DNA of 63,959 bases from Deltaproteobacteria bacterium. Its GTDB lineage: Bacteria > Myxococcota > Myxococcia > Myxococcales > 40CM-4-68-19. Below the pieces are notes generated by a model. That model had not been told where the DNA came from. It saw only the letters and a program-made list of their open reading frames with translations, and ran no database searches. How positions within the stretch are numbered: position 1 is the stretch's first letter; every line of letters begins with the position of its first letter. The stretch covers positions 1-63,959 of the forward strand of contig JANYKT010000089.1 of assembly GCA_025358085.1 (NCBI GenBank), read 5' to 3'. This document shows positions 8,243-17,046 of the stretch, piece by piece. A program made the translations under genes and the position numbers.

Positions 8243-10213
8243 CTACTTGTGCGCGACTTTCGAAGCCAGTTCAGCGTCGATCACCTGCTTGAACGACTCG
8301 AACGGCATGGCGCCCACGAGCTTGTGCCCGTTGATGAAGAAGGTGGGCGTCCCGCTGGCGCCAATCGCGCTGCCGATCGCCATGTCTGCCTGGATGCCGG
8401 CCTGGTTCCGGTGCGTCTCGATGGAAGCGTGGAACTTGTTCAGATCAAGGCCGATCTCCTTGGCGATGGAATCGTAGACAGCCGGCGAGAGCGTCTGCTG
8501 ATTCTCGAACAGCTTGTCGTGCATCTCCCAGAATTTGCCCTGCTCATTCGCTGCCATGGCCGCCTCGGCCGCCGGCATGGCGTTGGGGTGGAAGGTGAGG
8601 GGCTGGTTCTTCCAGGCGATCTTGACCTTGCCCTTGTACTCGTCCCGGATTTGCTTCAGCGCCGGTTCGACCCGTCCGCAGTAGGGGCACTGGAAGTCGG
8701 AGAACTCGACGATGGTCACCTGAGCCGTCTTCGACCCGAGCACGGGAGCCGCGCCGACCTCAACATTGACAGGCGCGTCGTTGTTGGCCGCGGGAGCGCC
8801 GGGGGCCGCGCCCGCCGACTTCACGTTCTCCTCCATCAAAGTCTTGTAGAGCTGGTCTTGTTGAATGCCCTTCTTGAGCAATTCGTCGGCCTTCTTGATC
8901 TGCTCGTCGATGACCGGCTTGAAGCTTTCGAACGGCATCGCGCCGGAGATGAACTTGCCGTTGACGAAGAATGCGGGCGTGCCGTCGGCGCCGACCGACT
9001 GGCCGTAAGTTGCGTCCTTGTTGATCCCGGCCGCGATCTCCGGCGACTCCTTGTCGGTCTTCCACTTGGCGAGGTTGAGCCCGATCTCCTTGGCCCACTC
9101 TTCGTACTTGGCGTCGGAGAGGTCTTGCTGGTGCGCGTACATCAGGTCGTGCATTTTCCAGAACTTGTCCTGGCCCTGCCGCGCGGCGGCCATGGCGGCT
9201 TTGGCGGCAGGCGTCGCGTTGGGGTGGAAGGGGAGCGGCTCGTTGCGCCACACCAGGCGGACGTCATCTTTATAGGTATCCATGATCTGCTTCAGGGTCG
9301 GCTCGACGCGGCTGCAGAACGGGCACTGGAAATCCGACCATTCGACGATGGTGACCTTGGGGTGCTTGCCGCCCATGGCGGGGCCGTCGCCCGGGTCAAC
9401 GTTCTTAGCCTGGGGAGCCGGCGGCCGTTGCTGCTGCTGGGGCGGGGCCGCGGCTTGATGGGTGAGACCATCCTTGGTGAGCTCCTCGTACAGCTGTTTG
9501 CGCGAGACGCCCGACGACAACAGCTGGCTTGCGCGCTTGAGCTGTGCGTCGATGACCGTCTTGAAGCTGTCGAAGGGCATGGCCCCGGAAAGACGAACGC
9601 CGTTGACGAAGAAATGCGGCGTCCCGTTCGCGCCCAGCATGGAGGCCTGCGCCTGATCTGCGGTGATGGTGGCGGCGATCTCCGGCGACGCTGCGTCGGT
9701 GTCGAACTGGCTCATGTTGAGCCCGACGTCGCGCGCCATCTGGTCGACTTTGTCCTTGGCCAGGCCGTCGGGAGTGTGCGCGTTGTTGGCAGCAAACAGC
9801 TTGTCGTGCATCTCCCAGAACTTCCCCTGCTTCTGCGCGGCCAGCGCAGCCTTGGCTGCGTAGGGCGCATTGGGATGCATGGGCAAGGGATTCTGCTTGA
9901 AGACCACGCGCACGTCGCTGCCGTAAGCCTTCTCGATCTGATCCAGCGTCGGCATGACGCGGCCGCAGAAAGGGCACTGGAAATCGGACCACTCGACGAT
10001 GGTAACCTTGGCGTCGTCGGGCCCCTTCTGCGGGGAATTCCCAAGTGCCACCTGGTAGATTTGATCCGCGCCCGGAGCGGCGTTGCCAGGCCTCGCGTCC
10101 GCGCGGTTGATGGGCGTGCCGAGCGGCGCCTTCGCCCCCAGATGCTGGCCGACCGCAAATCCAAGGACAGCGCCCACGCAGACGCCGATGAACACGTTCC
10201 AGTTGCTCTTCAC
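8243..10213 (-). CDS. Membrane-anchored protein with three tandem DsbA-like thioredoxin domains
   Basis: A 656-residue protein: one N-terminal membrane helix (about 5-25) and then three full DsbA-family oxidoreductase modules facing the periplasm. The redox motifs are CPFC (Cys80/83), CPFC (Cys297/300) and CPYC (Cys509/512), each in the context VEWSDFQCP or VEFSDFQCP. Each module also repeats the PLPFHPNA-like helix, the FWxMHDxM/LF segment and the GTPxFFVNG cis-Pro loop with GAMPFESFK. The 212-217-residue spacing indicates internal duplication. Linkers are Ala/Pro/Gln-rich. Start: a GTG at 10213 is chosen because AGGGAG lies 6 bp upstream; an in-frame GTG at 10240 lacks one. Single-domain DsbA proteins are usual; a triple fusion suggests high capacity or sequential thiol exchange. 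Partner not evident. Confidence 0.9.
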   Translation of the reverse strand: MKSNWNVFIGVCVGAVLGFAVGQHLGAKAPLGTPINRADARPGNAAPGADQIYQVALGNSPQKGPDDAKVTIVEWSDFQCPFCGRVMPTLDQIEKAYGSDVRVVFKQNPLPMHPNAPYAAKAALAAQKQGKFWEMHDKLFAANNAHTPDGLAKDKVDQMARDVGLNMSQFDTDAASPEIAATITADQAQASMLGANGTPHFFVNGVRLSGAMPFDSFKTVIDAQLKRASQLLSSGVSRKQLYEELTKDGLTHQAAAPPQQQQRPPAPQAKNVDPGDGPAMGGKHPKVTIVEWSDFQCPFCSRVEPTLKQIMDTYKDDVRLVWRNEPLPFHPNATPAAKAAMAAARQGQDKFWKMHDLMYAHQQDLSDAKYEEWAKEIGLNLAKWKTDKESPEIAAGINKDATYGQSVGADGTPAFFVNGKFISGAMPFESFKPVIDEQIKKADELLKKGIQQDQLYKTLMEENVKSAGAAPGAPAANNDAPVNVEVGAAPVLGSKTAQVTIVEFSDFQCPYCGRVEPALKQIRDEYKGKVKIAWKNQPLTFHPNAMPAAEAAMAANEQGKFWEMHDKLFENQQTLSPAVYDSIAKEIGLDLNKFHASIETHRNQAGIQADMAIGSAIGASGTPTFFINGHKLVGAMPFESFKQVIDAELASKVAHK

Positions 10214-10325
10214 AAAGGACTCCCTGTTGATAGGCGCCACACTCTAACATTTTGAGCGCGGGAAAGAACGTCTCTCTCCCGGTGTTTATTCCTGGCCGTT
10301 GCCCCGATTCAACCTCAGCCGGCGC

Positions 10326-10354
10326 TTGACACCCCGTTCGCAGTACGGTTCAAC
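10326..10354 (+). promoter_or_regulatory. Candidate promoter for the small Ala/Lys-rich secreted protein
   Basis: A perfect -35 hexamer TTGACA (10326-10331) is followed after 17 bp by TTCAAC (10349-10354), a poor -10 match. It lies 47 bp upstream of the ATG at 10401 in the gap between divergent genes. Confidence 0.35.
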
Positions 10355-10400
10355 CGCCGCCACTCTTGCGGGCATCTTGCCCGCGCGTCTCGAGGTCCCC

Positions 10401-10616
10401 ATGAAGAAGCTCCTGCTGACCGCCATCGCCGCATCCTTCCTCCTCTCCTTCTCGGCGCGCGCCGAGGGCGACACCGCCGCCGACGCGAAGGCCACCGCGG
10501 CCGACGCAAAGGCCGACGTCAAGGCGGACGGCGCCAAGGCCAAGCACAAGGCGAAAAAGGGCGGCAAGAAGGCCAAGGCCAAGATGGACAAGGCCGCCGA
10601 CTCGGCCACCAAGTAA
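10401..10616 (+). CDS. Small secreted Ala/Lys-rich protein
   Basis: A 71-residue product with a clear signal peptide (about 1-22, MKKLLLTAIAASFLLSFSARA, cleavage after ARA) and a mature part made almost only of Ala, Lys and Asp: repeats of TAADAKA followed by a KAKHKAKKGGKKAKAK stretch. The start at 10401 is supported by GAGG upstream and by the signal peptide; the open frame extends upstream without support. Composition resembles small cationic cell-surface or nucleic-acid-binding peptides, but no family is recognised. It converges with the MscS gene 4 bp downstream. Confidence 0.75.
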   Translation: MKKLLLTAIAASFLLSFSARAEGDTAADAKATAADAKADVKADGAKAKHKAKKGGKKAKAKMDKAADSATK

Positions 10617-10620
10617 TCAG

Positions 10621-11433
10621 CTACAGGGTATTGCGGAAGACGATGGCGGCAGCGCGCGCCATCGTCTTCTGCACCAGGCGATCGGCCGCGCCCCCATCCG
10701 CGCAGGTCGCTACCAGGCGAAGCAGCGTTCCGCGCTCGTCGATCCGCACCCAGTACACTTCCGGCGTCGTCGCCTGATCGAGGCCTTCGTAGGCCCTCGC
10801 TTCATCCATCATCGCGATGCGAACCGCGTTCGCGTCACCTCGCGGCGGAACCAGGACCTCGGCCCGCGCCACCCGTGTCACCCCGCCCATGGTCAGGTTC
10901 TTCACCACTTCGGTGGCGAGCGTGTCGTTTGGAATGATGAACCGCTTGCCGTCGCCGAGGCGCAGCACCGTGAAGAGCAGGTGGATGTCCTCGACCACCC
11001 CACGCTCGCCGCGCAGTTCGATGTCGTCGCCCAGGCGCACGGGCTGCGAGAACGCGATGGTGATCCCGGCGATAGCGTTCCCAAGCGTGCCCCGCGCCGC
11101 GAAGCCGACCACCAGCCCTGAGAGCCCGGCCGACGCCAGCAGGCCCGCCGACAGCACGCGCAGCTCCTGGAATTGGGCCAGCGAGAGACCGCCGGCCACC
11201 AGCCATATGCCCGCGATCAGCAGCCGGCGCGTGACCTGAAGCTGCGTCGCGGTCTCGGGAAGGAGCGTGCCGCGTTTGCGCTGGTGCGCGATGGCGCGCC
11301 CGAACATCAGGTTGATGAAACGCGAGAGCGCGATGGCCAGCGCCACCACCACGCCCACGGTGATGAAGTGGCGCGGGTGCAGATCGACGAGGAACGGAAG
11401 GGCCGAATCGATGAGGGGCGGGGAAGGTCTCAC
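10621..11433 (-). CDS. Small-conductance mechanosensitive channel (MscS family)
   Basis: Inner-membrane channel that opens on membrane tension and protects against osmotic downshock. The 270-residue protein shows two early membrane helices, the Gly/Ala-rich pore helix TM3 (LSAGLLASAGLSGLVVGFAARG), and the conserved beta domain entry NAIAGITIAFSQPVRLGDDIEL followed by VVEDIHLLFTVLR and IIPNDTL. This is the standard MscS layout with a compact N terminus. Start is a GTG at 11433. Divergent from the penicillin-binding protein gene. Confidence 0.92.
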   Translation of the reverse strand: MRPSPPLIDSALPFLVDLHPRHFITVGVVVALAIALSRFINLMFGRAIAHQRKRGTLLPETATQLQVTRRLLIAGIWLVAGGLSLAQFQELRVLSAGLLASAGLSGLVVGFAARGTLGNAIAGITIAFSQPVRLGDDIELRGERGVVEDIHLLFTVLRLGDGKRFIIPNDTLATEVVKNLTMGGVTRVARAEVLVPPRGDANAVRIAMMDEARAYEGLDQATTPEVYWVRIDERGTLLRLVATCADGGAADRLVQKTMARAAAIVFRNTL

Positions 11434-11542
11434 GGCGGCGGAAGGTTGATCCGTGGAACCGCTACGTCAAGGGCCATCGCCCGCAGATGAAACGGCATTG
11501 CAAAGTTGCGAGGCGCCACAGCCTCGGTACATTGGGCCCACG

Positions 11543-12973
11543 GTGACCAAGCTGACTCCTCCCCGACGTCTCCTCGCTGTCCTCTGCGTTGCTGCCGTCG
11601 CGGCCTCGATCACCTTCGCTGCGCGTGCTTCACAAAAGGCCCAGCTGTCCGCAGATCCGCGGCCGGCCGCGGGCCTCGCAGGCGATGGCCCTGGCGCAAC
11701 CTTCGATCCCTCCGAGCCCGAAGAAGATCCTCGAGCGCTCGAGAACGCGGTCGGTGAGGCCGAGGCAGAACAGCTGGCCGCGCAAGCCCTCGACGGCGGC
11801 ACGGCGCAGCCCGCGCAAGTTCTCGCTGTCCCCGCCGCCGCCGCCAACGCGGTCGTGCAACACACCGTTCACCTGCAGGGCCTGTCGCTGTGGCGCAACG
11901 CGAAGCTGGTCGACGGCGCTTACGTTGCCAAGACCGACGACGGCCGCATCGCGCACCTGACCATCGACGCCAAGCTCCAGGCGCAGATGCAGAAGCTGCT
12001 CGCCATCTACAAGCCCGACGAAGCGGCGCTGGTCGCGCTGGACCCGCGCACCGGCCGCGTCCTCGCCATCGCCGAGTACGCGCACGACGGGAAGTCGGAG
12101 GGGCTCGCCACCCGCGCGCTTTATCCCGCGGCGTCGATCTTCAAGATCATCACCGGCGCCGCGCTGCTCGAGCACGGCGTCAGTCCCGCCACCGAGACCT
12201 GCTACCACGGCGGCATGCACGGCATCGTGAGCAACCTGCTCACCGACAAGCCGCGCCTCGACAGCCGCTGCCTCTCGCTGAGCATGGCGCTTGCCAAGAG
12301 CGCGAACGTGGTCTTCGCCAAGATGGCGGTGAAGCACCTCGACGCCGATTCGTTGCGCAAGGAGGCCGAGAAGTTCCTCTTCAATCGCCCCATCTGGGAC
12401 CAGCCGATGGACCAGTCGAGCGCAACCATTGGCGACAAGGGCCTCGACTTCGCCAAGAGTGCGGCGGGCTTCGGGCAGGTGAAGCTGTCTCCGCTGCACG
12501 CGGCATTGATCGCGGGGGCGGTGGGCAACGGCGGGGTGGCCTACGAGCCGTCGCTGATCGACGCGGTCGACGATGAACAGGAGTCGTCCACCGGCTCGAT
12601 GCGACTGCTTCGGACAGAGACCGCGGTCGCGCTGCGCGACATGATGAAGCTGACCGTGAGCCAGGGGACCGCGAGCTCTTCCTTCCGCGAGCGCCGCAAG
12701 AACCTGCTCGGCGACATCGCCGTGGCGGGCAAGACCGGCTCGCTCAGCAGCCACAACGAGCACCCCTTCAAGGACTACTCGTGGTTCGTTGGCTTCGCGC
12801 CCGCGGACGATCCCAAAATCGCGGTCGCAGCAGTGGTGGTCAACGGGCTCAAGTGGCGCATCCATGCGCCTTTCGTTGCGCGCGAAGCGCTGAGGGCGTA
12901 TCTGGTCGGCGGCACCATCGGCCAGCCGCCAGTGGCGCGCGCACGGCACGTTCGCCGGCGCAAGCACCGATAG
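11543..12973 (+). CDS. Penicillin-binding protein, transpeptidase
   Basis: Membrane-anchored D,D-transpeptidase that cross-links peptidoglycan. The 476-residue protein has an N-terminal membrane helix (about 10-28) and a transpeptidase domain with all three active-site motifs: SIFK (Ser198 to Lys201), SAN (253-255) and KTG (397-399). About 145 residues between helix and catalytic domain are Ala/Glu-rich and do not resemble the usual dimerisation domain. The GTG at 11543 is preferred, because the longer frame overlaps the MscS promoter region and would delay the membrane helix. Followed after 6 bp by a glutaredoxin-like gene and then a TlpA-like gene, probably one transcript. Confidence 0.9.
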   Translation: MTKLTPPRRLLAVLCVAAVAASITFAARASQKAQLSADPRPAAGLAGDGPGATFDPSEPEEDPRALENAVGEAEAEQLAAQALDGGTAQPAQVLAVPAAAANAVVQHTVHLQGLSLWRNAKLVDGAYVAKTDDGRIAHLTIDAKLQAQMQKLLAIYKPDEAALVALDPRTGRVLAIAEYAHDGKSEGLATRALYPAASIFKIITGAALLEHGVSPATETCYHGGMHGIVSNLLTDKPRLDSRCLSLSMALAKSANVVFAKMAVKHLDADSLRKEAEKFLFNRPIWDQPMDQSSATIGDKGLDFAKSAAGFGQVKLSPLHAALIAGAVGNGGVAYEPSLIDAVDDEQESSTGSMRLLRTETAVALRDMMKLTVSQGTASSSFRERRKNLLGDIAVAGKTGSLSSHNEHPFKDYSWFVGFAPADDPKIAVAAVVVNGLKWRIHAPFVAREALRAYLVGGTIGQPPVARARHVRRRKHR

Positions 12974-12979
12974 GTTGCC

Positions 12980-13216
12980 GTGCACGAGGTCGTCCTCTAC
13001 ACGCGGGAAGGTTGCGGCCTCTGTGAGCACGCCAAGGAGGCCATCGCCGCCGCTCGGCGGCAGGTCGAGTTTGCTTATCGCGAGGTGGACATCGACTCCG
13101 ACGCGGCGCTTCTGGCCGCGCACCGCTATGACATCCCGGTGATCGAGATCGACGGCCGCCGCGCCTTCAAACACCGCGTCGAGCCGGCGGCGCTGCGAGA
13201 GAGGCTTCAGCGATGA
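12980..13216 (+). CDS. Glutaredoxin-like protein
   Basis: A 78-residue thioredoxin-fold protein of the short glutaredoxin family (DUF836-like). It opens with the strand VVLYTREGCGLC, giving the redox motif CGLC at Cys12/15, and has the cis-Pro segment DIPVIEIDG. No signal peptide, so cytoplasmic. Start is a GTG. It overlaps the next gene by 4 bp (ATGA), consistent with translational coupling to the TlpA-like protein. Confidence 0.88.
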   Translation: MHEVVLYTREGCGLCEHAKEAIAAARRQVEFAYREVDIDSDAALLAAHRYDIPVIEIDGRRAFKHRVEPAALRERLQR

Positions 13217-13830
13217 CCTACAGCAGCATGCCCAAGGACGCGCGGCGCACGTGGATCGTGCCGCGCTCCCTCAAGGAAGCCTTTGTTGCCTTCGCGATGG
13301 TGGCGGTCCTGACGGTTGGCATCTCCAAGGCAGTGCAGCACTTCGGCGGCCGCTTCGAGCGCGCGCGCGGCGCGGTGGACGCGGACGATCTCGGGCAGCG
13401 GCCCGCGCCATCGTTCCGGCTGCCGTCGCGCGGCGGCGGGCAGCTCGAACTCTCCAAGCTGCGCGGGAAGCTGGTGCTGGTGAATTTCTGGGCGACATGG
13501 TGCCCCCCCTGCCGCGACGAGATGCCCTCGCTGGAAAAGCTGGCGGCATCGCTCGAGCCCGGCAGCTTCGAGATCGTCGCGGTCAGCGTGGACGAAAGCT
13601 GGGCCCCAGTGGAGAAATTCCTCTCGCCCCGCACGCCGTTTCAGGTCGCGCTGGACGATGGCGCGCGCACGTCGCGGCTGTACGGAACCTCCAAGTTTCC
13701 CGAGAGTTACCTGGTGGACGCGGAAGGTAACCTGCGCCTGAAATTCGTTGGCCCGCGCCAATGGGACGATCCAAATATGGTTCGGCTCCTCGAGTCGCTC
13801 GGCGCCCGCCGCAAGCCGGTCCACGGCTGA
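13213..13830 (+). CDS. TlpA/ResA-like membrane-anchored thioredoxin
   Basis: Periplasmic thiol-disulfide oxidoreductase of 205 residues. An N-terminal membrane anchor (about 22-42) is followed by a TlpA-type domain: PAPSFRLPS, LRGKLVLVNFWATWCPPC with the redox pair Cys97/100, and the cis-Pro region GTSKFPESYLVD. Such proteins reduce cytochrome c or other exported substrates. It is cotranscribed with a glutaredoxin-like protein and a transpeptidase, so a redox role in envelope assembly is possible, but this is inference. Confidence 0.9.
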   Translation: MTYSSMPKDARRTWIVPRSLKEAFVAFAMVAVLTVGISKAVQHFGGRFERARGAVDADDLGQRPAPSFRLPSRGGGQLELSKLRGKLVLVNFWATWCPPCRDEMPSLEKLAASLEPGSFEIVAVSVDESWAPVEKFLSPRTPFQVALDDGARTSRLYGTSKFPESYLVDAEGNLRLKFVGPRQWDDPNMVRLLESLGARRKPVHG

Positions 13831-13862
13831 CGCCGGGTCCTCGCGCAAGCCTGGCGCTGCCT

Positions 13863-14603
13863 CTAGTCTCGCAGGCCGGGGAGCGAGGCGAGCAGAGCGG
13901 TGATGGCGCAAACCAGGCCCAGATAAGCTCCGGCCTGGGGGGACGAAAGCGCAAGGGACAGGGTCTTGCCCGCGACGTGCAGCGAGCGCGTCTCGGTGGC
14001 CCAGGGCAGGAAAAGCCCGATGGCAATGGCGGCCAGGGCGGCAGCCGCGCTCTGCAAGTAGTGGAGGTTCCGGTCGAGTCTGGCGTTCGCGCGCGAGGCG
14101 CGGGTGTAGATGATGCCGATCACGGTCGCGCCCAGCAGCGCGACGGGCCAGGCGGCGACAAGGCCGATGATTTCATCGTCCTCCCTGGTCCACCGCCACG
14201 GGAGGGCTAGCACCGAGAGCAGCGCCGCCGTGGCGCCGGCAGCCCAGCGGTCCGGAAAGGTCAGCGACCGGAAGAAGGCCCCGAGATCCTGCGCAGTGCG
14301 GCGCCCTTCGTCGACCGGCGACGGTGCGGGCGCCGACGGCGGCGGCGCCAGGTAAGGGCGTCTCGCCACCGGTGGTACTGCGGCCTTTCCAGGCGACTCC
14401 CAGGTGCCGCGCGAGCTTGGTGGCCGTCGAAGCCGGGGCGGCCGCAGATCCTCCGCAGCGGCTGGGGCCGGTCCGACGTTGGTCTTTTCTCCCTTGACCG
14501 GACCGACCTCGTCGCCGAGGAACGACGCGTCGAGGATCTCGTCGCAATTGTCGCAAATCGTCGCCCCTTTGGGGGCCATCTCGGTGCAGCGGGGGCAACG
14601 CAC
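13863..14603 (-). CDS. Zinc-ribbon membrane protein of unknown function
   Basis: A 246-residue protein starting (GTG) with a zinc ribbon, CPRC ... CDNC, then a Pro/Arg-rich disordered linker (about 40-120) and four hydrophobic helices in the second half, including TAALLSVLALPW, AAWPVALLGATVIGIIY, AAAALAAIAIGLFLPW and YLGLVCAITALLASL. The zinc ribbon would be cytoplasmic. This architecture (zinc ribbon plus unassigned membrane domain) is common in myxobacteria. Function is not known. It converges with the TlpA-like gene and is divergent from the dehydrogenase operon. Confidence 0.75.
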   Translation of the reverse strand: MRCPRCTEMAPKGATICDNCDEILDASFLGDEVGPVKGEKTNVGPAPAAAEDLRPPRLRRPPSSRGTWESPGKAAVPPVARRPYLAPPPSAPAPSPVDEGRRTAQDLGAFFRSLTFPDRWAAGATAALLSVLALPWRWTREDDEIIGLVAAWPVALLGATVIGIIYTRASRANARLDRNLHYLQSAAAALAAIAIGLFLPWATETRSLHVAGKTLSLALSSPQAGAYLGLVCAITALLASLPGLRD

Positions 14604-14759
14604 GGCAGGAGCCTACCGGAGCGGCTTCAAGGCCGGCAAGCAAACCGTTGGTTTGCGCCCTTTTCCTTGTGCGCTGTTTCGGCGTCGGGCTATAAGCGGG
14701 CCTGCAATCGATACCGCCCATTATCGAAATCATACCAATGGGTCAGAAGGAGGCGGGGC

Positions 14760-15746
14760 TTGGCCATCAAGGTCGTCATGATGGGGCTCGGCGCCATCGG
14801 CCGGTCCATTGCCCGCGCCGCGCTGCAAAAGCCGGACCTCGAGATTGTGGGCGTTATCGATCTCGACCCGTCGCGCATTGGCAAGAAACTGGCAGAAGTG
14901 CTTGACGCCCCGGCCCCGGACCTGGTCATCGGCTCCGACGCGGCCACCGAGCTGCGCAAGGCGAAGGGGGGCATCCTGCTCCACGCCACCGGCAGCCGTC
15001 TCGAGGGAGTAGAAGGTGAGCTCGCCCAGGCGCTTACCGCGGGGCTAAGCGTTGTCTCCACCTGTGAGGAGCTGGCCTTTCCTTGGCTACTCCACCCCGA
15101 AATTTCCGAGCGCCTGGACAAGCTGGCGCTGAAGTTCAAGGTGGCGCTGCTGGGCACGGGTGTGAACCCGGGCTTCATCTTCGATCGGCTCCCGGCCACG
15201 CTGGGCGCGGTCTGCGGGCGCATCGACCGGGTGCGCGCCGTGCGCGTGGTGGACGCCCGAACCCGCCGCCGGCAGTTGCAGCGCAAGATCGGCGCCGGCC
15301 TCAACGAAGAAGAGTTTGATCGCGGCGTCGATGACGGCACCGTCGGCCACGTCGGACTGATGGAGTCGGCGGCGCTCGCGGCGCTCGGCGTCGGGCTGGA
15401 GGTGGACGAAGTGGACGAGTCCATCGACCCGGTCGAAGCCGATGAGGACATGGAAGGCGAAGACGGGCTGCGGGTACCGAAGGGCGGCATCGTTGGCCTC
15501 AAGCAGGTGGCGCGCGCCTTTCACGATGGCAAGGAAGTCGCGAATCTGGAGCTCACCATCGCGCTCGGCGCGCCAGACCCTCGCGACGAAATTGAGCTCG
15601 AAGGCGATCCGGGCATCCGCGTCATCATCCCCGGTGGCACCCCCGGCGACAAGGCCACGGCCTGGACGGTGGTGAACGCCGCTCCGCTGGTCGCCGGCTC
15701 AGAGCCGGGTCTCATTAGCGTTTTGGACTTGCCCGCAGGCAGATAG
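14760..15746 (+). CDS. DapB-fold NAD(P)-dependent dehydrogenase
   Basis: A 328-residue dehydrogenase with an N-terminal Rossmann fold (IKVVMMGLGAIGRSIARA, then GVIDLDPSRIG), related to dihydrodipicolinate reductase and 2,4-diaminopentanoate dehydrogenase. The central TGVNPGFIFDRLPATLG segment is typical of the latter. Its substrate is unknown. The start is a TTG at 14760, chosen because AGGAGG lies just upstream (14749-14754); no ATG is suitably placed. It leads an apparent four-gene operon with two MaoC hydratase subunits and a lipoprotein, 12 bp before the next gene. Confidence 0.8.
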   Translation: MAIKVVMMGLGAIGRSIARAALQKPDLEIVGVIDLDPSRIGKKLAEVLDAPAPDLVIGSDAATELRKAKGGILLHATGSRLEGVEGELAQALTAGLSVVSTCEELAFPWLLHPEISERLDKLALKFKVALLGTGVNPGFIFDRLPATLGAVCGRIDRVRAVRVVDARTRRRQLQRKIGAGLNEEEFDRGVDDGTVGHVGLMESAALAALGVGLEVDEVDESIDPVEADEDMEGEDGLRVPKGGIVGLKQVARAFHDGKEVANLELTIALGAPDPRDEIELEGDPGIRVIIPGGTPGDKATAWTVVNAAPLVAGSEPGLISVLDLPAGR

Positions 15747-15758
15747 GGAGCACGCATC

Positions 15759-16226
15759 GTGGATCGCAACGCCGCAGGGCGGGAATCGAAGCCCGCAGTG
15801 AACGAAGTGGAGAAGGGCGCCATCCGCCGGTACGCCGAAGCTTTGGGCGAGACCAATCCCATCTATTTCGAGGAAGCTGCCGCGCGCGCAGCCGGATATC
15901 GCAGCGTGGTGGCGCCGCCGACCTTCCCGACCACGCTCCGCGCCGGGTCCGACCTGCGCGAAGGGCTGCTCCTCTCTCCCGGCAAGCACCTGCTCCAGGC
16001 CGAGCAAAGCTTTGAATACGCGCGTCCCATCGTGGCCGGTGACAAGCTCACCGTGCGCAGCAAGGTGGTCGAGATCGCCCAGCGCGCCACGCCGTCCGGC
16101 CCCACGGACGTCGTCATCATCGAAGACGAAGGCCGCGGGGAAGACGGAGAACTGGTTTACCGCTCCCGCCAGCTCTGGGTGGTGCGAACGGCGCCCAAGC
16201 ACGCGCACGGAGAAGCCCATGAGTAG
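15759..16226 (+). CDS. MaoC-like hydratase subunit, HadA-type
   Basis: A 155-residue hot-dog-fold protein of the MaoC N-terminal (FAS1-like dehydratase) family. The segment YAEALGETNPIYFEE aligns with the hydratase motif but lacks the catalytic Asp/His pair, as in the non-catalytic HadA subunit of mycobacterial type II fatty acid dehydratases; GYRSVVAPPTFPTTL follows as expected. GTG start with AGGGAG upstream. It overlaps the next MaoC gene by 8 bp, so the two products probably form a heterodimer with this one as substrate-binding partner. Confidence 0.85.
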   Translation: MDRNAAGRESKPAVNEVEKGAIRRYAEALGETNPIYFEEAAARAAGYRSVVAPPTFPTTLRAGSDLREGLLLSPGKHLLQAEQSFEYARPIVAGDKLTVRSKVVEIAQRATPSGPTDVVIIEDEGRGEDGELVYRSRQLWVVRTAPKHAHGEAHE

Positions 16227-17046
16227 CCGCAACACCGCCAAGAAGATCTCAAAGCCCGCCCCTAAAGGCGCGGCCAAGGCAGCCAAATTGAAGCCTGTAA
16301 AGCTCAAGCCTGCAAAGCTAGCCAAGGTGACGAAATTCCCTTCCAGCCCGTTGGAGCGCAAGCCGCTGCCGCCAGCGGTGGCCGCGAAGAGGAGCGCGCC
16401 GCCGGCGCTGGCGACTCTCCGGACTTCCTCCGCCCGCGTGCAGCAGCCGGCGTTGACTCCGCCGCGGCAAACCCAGCCTGCCAAGCAATCGCTCGCGCGG
16501 TCCTTTTATTGGTCTGAGTTGCGGGTTGGCGACGACCTCCCTCCGCTGACCAAGCCCATGGTGGACCGCGTTCAGATTGCACGCTACGCGGCAGCCTCCG
16601 GGGACTTCAACCGCCTCCACCTCGACGAGCCCTTCGCCCACGCGGTCGGCTTCCCGGGCATGTTCGCGCCCGGAATGCTGTCCATGGGCTTCATCGGGCA
16701 GCTGCTGACGGCGTGGCTGCGGCGCGGGCACGTCCGCAAGTTCTCCGCGCGCTTCGTCAAGATTGTCTGGCCCGGCGACGAGCTGACCTGCCGCGGCCGC
16801 ATCGGCGAGTTGAGGCGGGAGCAGGGCGCCTGCTACGCAGACGTCGAGCTGTGGGCCGAGAACCAGAAGGGTGAGCTGGTCGTGCGCGGCCAGGCATCCT
16901 GCGAGCTGTACGAATCGCCTGCCGCGGGTGGCGGTGACGGCGGCGGCCTGCTCTTCGCGCTCCAGCAAGGCGGCCCGCCAGCCTCTCCGGCGGCGCGCAA
17001 GGCCCAGCCCGCGAAGCCTGCCGGCAAGCCGACCAAGAAGAAGTGA
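16219..17046 (+). CDS. MaoC-like hydratase, HadB-type, with Lys/Ala/Pro-rich tails
   Basis: A 275-residue protein with a catalytic MaoC hydratase domain (about 95-232). The motif YAAASGDFNRLHLDEPFA holds the catalytic Asp and His, followed by GFPGMFAPGML. It should dehydrate 3-hydroxyacyl thioesters together with the preceding HadA-like subunit. Unusually, about 85 residues before the domain are Lys/Ala/Pro-rich (repeats such as LKPVKLKPAKLAK) and the C-terminal 40 residues are similar (KPAGKPTKKK), like histone H1 tails. Such tails are not part of the family and may bind nucleic acid or tether the enzyme. Overlaps the genes on both sides. Confidence 0.85.
   Translation: MSSRNTAKKISKPAPKGAAKAAKLKPVKLKPAKLAKVTKFPSSPLERKPLPPAVAAKRSAPPALATLRTSSARVQQPALTPPRQTQPAKQSLARSFYWSELRVGDDLPPLTKPMVDRVQIARYAAASGDFNRLHLDEPFAHAVGFPGMFAPGMLSMGFIGQLLTAWLRRGHVRKFSARFVKIVWPGDELTCRGRIGELRREQGACYADVELWAENQKGELVVRGQASCELYESPAAGGGDGGGLLFALQQGGPPASPAARKAQPAKPAGKPTKKK

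Noticed and set aside
14667-14759. N-terminal extension of the DapB-fold dehydrogenase
   Set aside because: The TTG at 14760 has a strong AGGAGG and begins exactly at the Rossmann strand, so the upstream codons are not coding.
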